Source of the DNA: UMGS1766 sp963660915
Lineage (GTDB): Bacteria; Bacillota; Clostridia; Oscillospirales; Oscillospiraceae
Length of the DNA stretch: 7,554 nt
NCBI GenBank assembly: GCA_963660915.1
Contig: CAVLAO010000139.1
Span: 1-7,554, forward strand
Direction of reading: 5' to 3'
The position numbers and the translations under genes were made by a program. The notes beneath the pieces are model-generated. The model was given only the letters and a program-made list of their open reading frames with translations, had not been told where the DNA came from and made no database searches. Shown here piece by piece: positions 5,691-7,554 of this stretch (position 1 is the stretch's first letter; each line of letters starts with the position of its first letter).

Positions 5691-6898
5691 ATCAACCATA
5701 TCAAGAACAGACAGAACAGCCTGAGGTAGAAGAGAGTAAAAAGACGCGGCGAAAGCACAGTCGCTTCGCAAGAAATGTGCGCCGCATTGTTGCAATTCTA
5801 GTGACGGCGGCACTTGTCGTTGCAGCAGTGTTTGTCATCAATCATTCAGATGAGCTCAGTGCAACTTCCCTCCGACAATGGTTTTCCTACCGCTCTGCGT
5901 CTGCATCGGCCAATCAGCAGGCAGAGAGTTATTCTTTTCACGGTGATATTGATTCCTGCGTTGCTTTAGTGGATCGAAATTTATTGGTGTGTTCATCAAC
6001 TGAACTTCAAATCTATCAGCGCAATGGAGATACTGCACTGGCGCAGTCGGTCAACATGAAGAAGCCTGTTGTTCAGACATCCGGAAAATATGCTGTTGTG
6101 TATGATGCGGGCGGTACAGAATTATATCTGATCTATCGCAGTGAAATTCAGCAGACACTGACGACAAAGGAAGGACAGGAGATCCTGTCTGCCAGCGTAA
6201 ATGCCAATGGGTATATCACGGTAGTACAAAAAGCTACTGGATATAAGGCGTCTACTACTGTGTATGATCGTTCCTTAAAAGCACTTGTGACAGAGAATAT
6301 TTCCAGTTCCTTTACTATGAACTCAGTTCTTTCACCGGACAATAAAACATTGGCACTGGTTTCCGTTGGGGAAGATGCTTCCGGCTTTGATTCAGTTGTC
6401 ATTTTTTATAATGTGTCCGATGGACAGGAAAAGGGACGATGCGCGCTGGGAAGCGACGTTGTACTTGATATGACTTGGAATAACAGTGGTTTGTGGTGCA
6501 TCGGCGGTTATGGAACTTATTTGATTCAGAACTGTGCGTTGGTAACCAGTTATCTTGACTCCACGCAATACTTGAAAAATTTCTCCCTGGGAGGATCTGG
6601 CTATGCAGTGTTGCTGTTCAATAAATATCAGGGCAGCAGTACAGGCGCACTTACTGTTTTAAATGCAGCCGGAACGGAACTGTCTGTAGGCATTGATGAA
6701 GAGGTTCTGTCCGTTTCTGCGGCGGGGGAATACATTGGTGTGTTGACCGCTAATGCGCTGACGATTTATTTGGCAGATGACCTGTCCGTTCATGCTGTGA
6801 CAGAGAACGGCATTGGCGCACATCGTGTTATCATGCAATCGGACGGATCCGCATTGATTGTTTCTACAACAATGGCAAATTATATTTCGGCCCAATGA
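5687..6898 (+). CDS. Membrane-anchored extracytoplasmic protein, DUF5711-like (putative beta-propeller)
   Basis: This 403-residue protein begins with a charged cytoplasmic tail rich in Glu then Lys/Arg (1-33). One membrane helix follows at about 34-51 (IVAILVTAALVVAAVFVI), with an outside domain after it. The positive residues before the helix predict an N-in orientation without cleavage. The outer domain is a chain of short beta-type repeats such as LLVCSSTELQIYQRNGD, YAVVYDAGGTELYLIY and LALVSVGEDASGFDSVVIFY, as in WD40/YVTN-type propellers. The layout resembles DUF5711 proteins of clostridia, which I assign from memory. The GGAGG at 5672-5676 lies ten bases upstream, and the ATGA overlap with truA points to coupled translation. 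No catalytic motif is visible and the function is unknown. A binding or scaffolding role is a guess. Confidence 0.75.
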   Translation: MNQPYQEQTEQPEVEESKKTRRKHSRFARNVRRIVAILVTAALVVAAVFVINHSDELSATSLRQWFSYRSASASANQQAESYSFHGDIDSCVALVDRNLLVCSSTELQIYQRNGDTALAQSVNMKKPVVQTSGKYAVVYDAGGTELYLIYRSEIQQTLTTKEGQEILSASVNANGYITVVQKATGYKASTTVYDRSLKALVTENISSSFTMNSVLSPDNKTLALVSVGEDASGFDSVVIFYNVSDGQEKGRCALGSDVVLDMTWNNSGLWCIGGYGTYLIQNCALVTSYLDSTQYLKNFSLGGSGYAVLLFNKYQGSSTGALTVLNAAGTELSVGIDEEVLSVSAAGEYIGVLTANALTIYLADDLSVHAVTENGIGAHRVIMQSDGSALIVSTTMANYISAQ

Positions 6899-6910
6899 GG
6901 GGAGAGAGGA
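6899..6910 (+). promoter_or_regulatory. Ribosome binding region before the cvpA-like gene, with two candidate TTG starts
   Basis: The stretch GGGGAGAGAGGA holds two possible sites. GGGGAG (6899-6904) is nine bases before TTG 6914, and AGAGGA (6905-6910) is nine bases before the in-frame TTG 6920. Either gives a good spacing. The two starts differ by only two residues and there is no nearby ATG or GTG. Confidence 0.6.
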
Positions 6911-6913
6911 TTT

Positions 6914-7531
6914 TTGACTTTGCAAGCTCTTTTGCCTGATTTGCTGATTCTGCTGGTGATTGCAGTTTTTGTAATATTGGGTATAGGACGAGGCTTTGTC
7001 CGCACATTGGCTCGGCTCATATCTTTGATCGTGGCATTGATAGGGGCAAGGATTGCGGCAGATCATTTTTCACCTGTGGTGGCAGAATGGTTGGTTCCCA
7101 GATTGGAACCGATGATTGCGCAGAAGCTGACAGATTCTGCAGCTGCAGCATCGAACGGAAGCGGCTTAACTGGAGTTCTTTCTTCTGTGTCTGTATTACA
7201 GGGCGTGCTAAACAATGCAGCAAATTCTGCAGCAAGCACGATTGCGGAACCAATTGCAAGTGCAATCGGATGGATTTTTGTTTTCCTGCTGGTATTTTTG
7301 CTTTTGCGAATGGTTTGCTGGCTGATCATTCGCTTGCTTGATGGACTTGATCATGTTCCGGTATTGCACTTTTTGAACCATTTTTTGGGCGGTTTGATTG
7401 GGCTGATACAAGGCTTGATCATTATGACAATTGTTGTTTATCTTCTGAATCTGTTGGGATTGTTACCACAGGAGCTGATTCAGAACAGTTTCTTGATCCG
7501 TTGGCTTGTTACTGCAGTTTCTGCTCGCTAA
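6914..7531 (+). CDS. CvpA-family membrane protein
   Basis: The protein is 205 residues from TTG 6914 (203 from TTG 6920). Predicted membrane helices are at about 6-24, 29-50, 113-139 and 157-182. GIGRGF (23-28), between the first two helices, is the hallmark G-x-x-R-G-F of the CvpA (colicin V production) family. GGLIGLIQGLI (159-169), opening the last helix, matches the second conserved family segment. The region between helices 2 and 3 (about 55-110) is rich in Ala, Ser and Asn and should face one side of the membrane as a loop. The family is named for an effect on colicin V export in E. coli, but its biochemical role is unsettled. It follows the DUF5711-like gene by 15 bases and is probably in the same transcript. 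No terminator is visible in the 23 bases left before the window end. Confidence 0.85.
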   Translation: MTLQALLPDLLILLVIAVFVILGIGRGFVRTLARLISLIVALIGARIAADHFSPVVAEWLVPRLEPMIAQKLTDSAAAASNGSGLTGVLSSVSVLQGVLNNAANSAASTIAEPIASAIGWIFVFLLVFLLLRMVCWLIIRLLDGLDHVPVLHFLNHFLGGLIGLIQGLIIMTIVVYLLNLLGLLPQELIQNSFLIRWLVTAVSAR

Positions 7532-7554
7532 TTATTATTAAAAAACATTATTTG

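Noticed and set aside
7532..7554. Terminator or promoter after the cvpA-like gene
   Set aside because: The remaining 23 bases are A/T-rich but form no GC-bearing hairpin and no complete -35/-10 pair. The window ends too soon to judge.
1..7554. CRISPR array, IS element, tRNA or defence/phage genes
   Set aside because: I saw no direct-repeat array, transposase motifs, terminal inverted repeats, tRNA-like sequence or phage/defence domains on either strand.

Overview
The window looks like ordinary chromosomal DNA from a low-to-moderate GC Firmicute, probably a clostridial gut-type bacterium of the Oscillospiraceae/Ruminococcaceae kind. The reasons are strong AGGAGG-type ribosome binding sites, TTG and GTG starts, extended -10 SigA-type promoters, the ecfA1-ecfA2-ecfT-truA order typical of Firmicutes, and a membrane-anchored protein that resembles the DUF5711 proteins of that group. 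The taxonomic placement is inference. All genes read on the + strand. I see no mobile element, CRISPR array, tRNA or rRNA.

Layout. Positions 1-83 are the tail of a gene whose last 26 residues match the C-terminus of RsuA/RluB-type pseudouridine synthases. A gap of about 130 bases then holds an AT-rich inverted repeat, a good extended -10 promoter and a leader. A PucR/CdaR-type transcription regulator follows (217-1311), closed by a textbook intrinsic terminator (1320-1354). A second, very similar promoter (1393-1421) starts a tightly packed run of at least seven genes: a PUA-less RlmI-like SAM methyltransferase, the ECF transporter module EcfA1-EcfA2-EcfT, the tRNA pseudouridine synthase TruA, a membrane-anchored putative beta-propeller protein (DUF5711-like), and a CvpA-family membrane protein. 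Their junctions run from an 8-base overlap to a 32-base gap, with no terminator between them, so co-transcription is likely. The window ends 23 bases after the CvpA stop.

How the genes fit together. EcfA1, EcfA2 and EcfT form the shared energising module of a group II ECF vitamin/metal importer. No substrate-binding S component is present here, so the S components must lie elsewhere. TruA and the methyltransferase are RNA-modification enzymes, as is the truncated gene at the left edge, so three RNA-modification genes lie in or at the edge of the window. The last two proteins are envelope proteins of unknown role. The regulator has its own promoter and terminator and has no sugar-diacid or purine genes beside it.

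I did not find a convincing undescribed system. The points most worth a second look are the translationally coupled truA/DUF5711-like/CvpA junction, the RlmI-like enzyme that seems to lack the usual motif-VI cysteine, and the inverted repeat upstream of the regulator.
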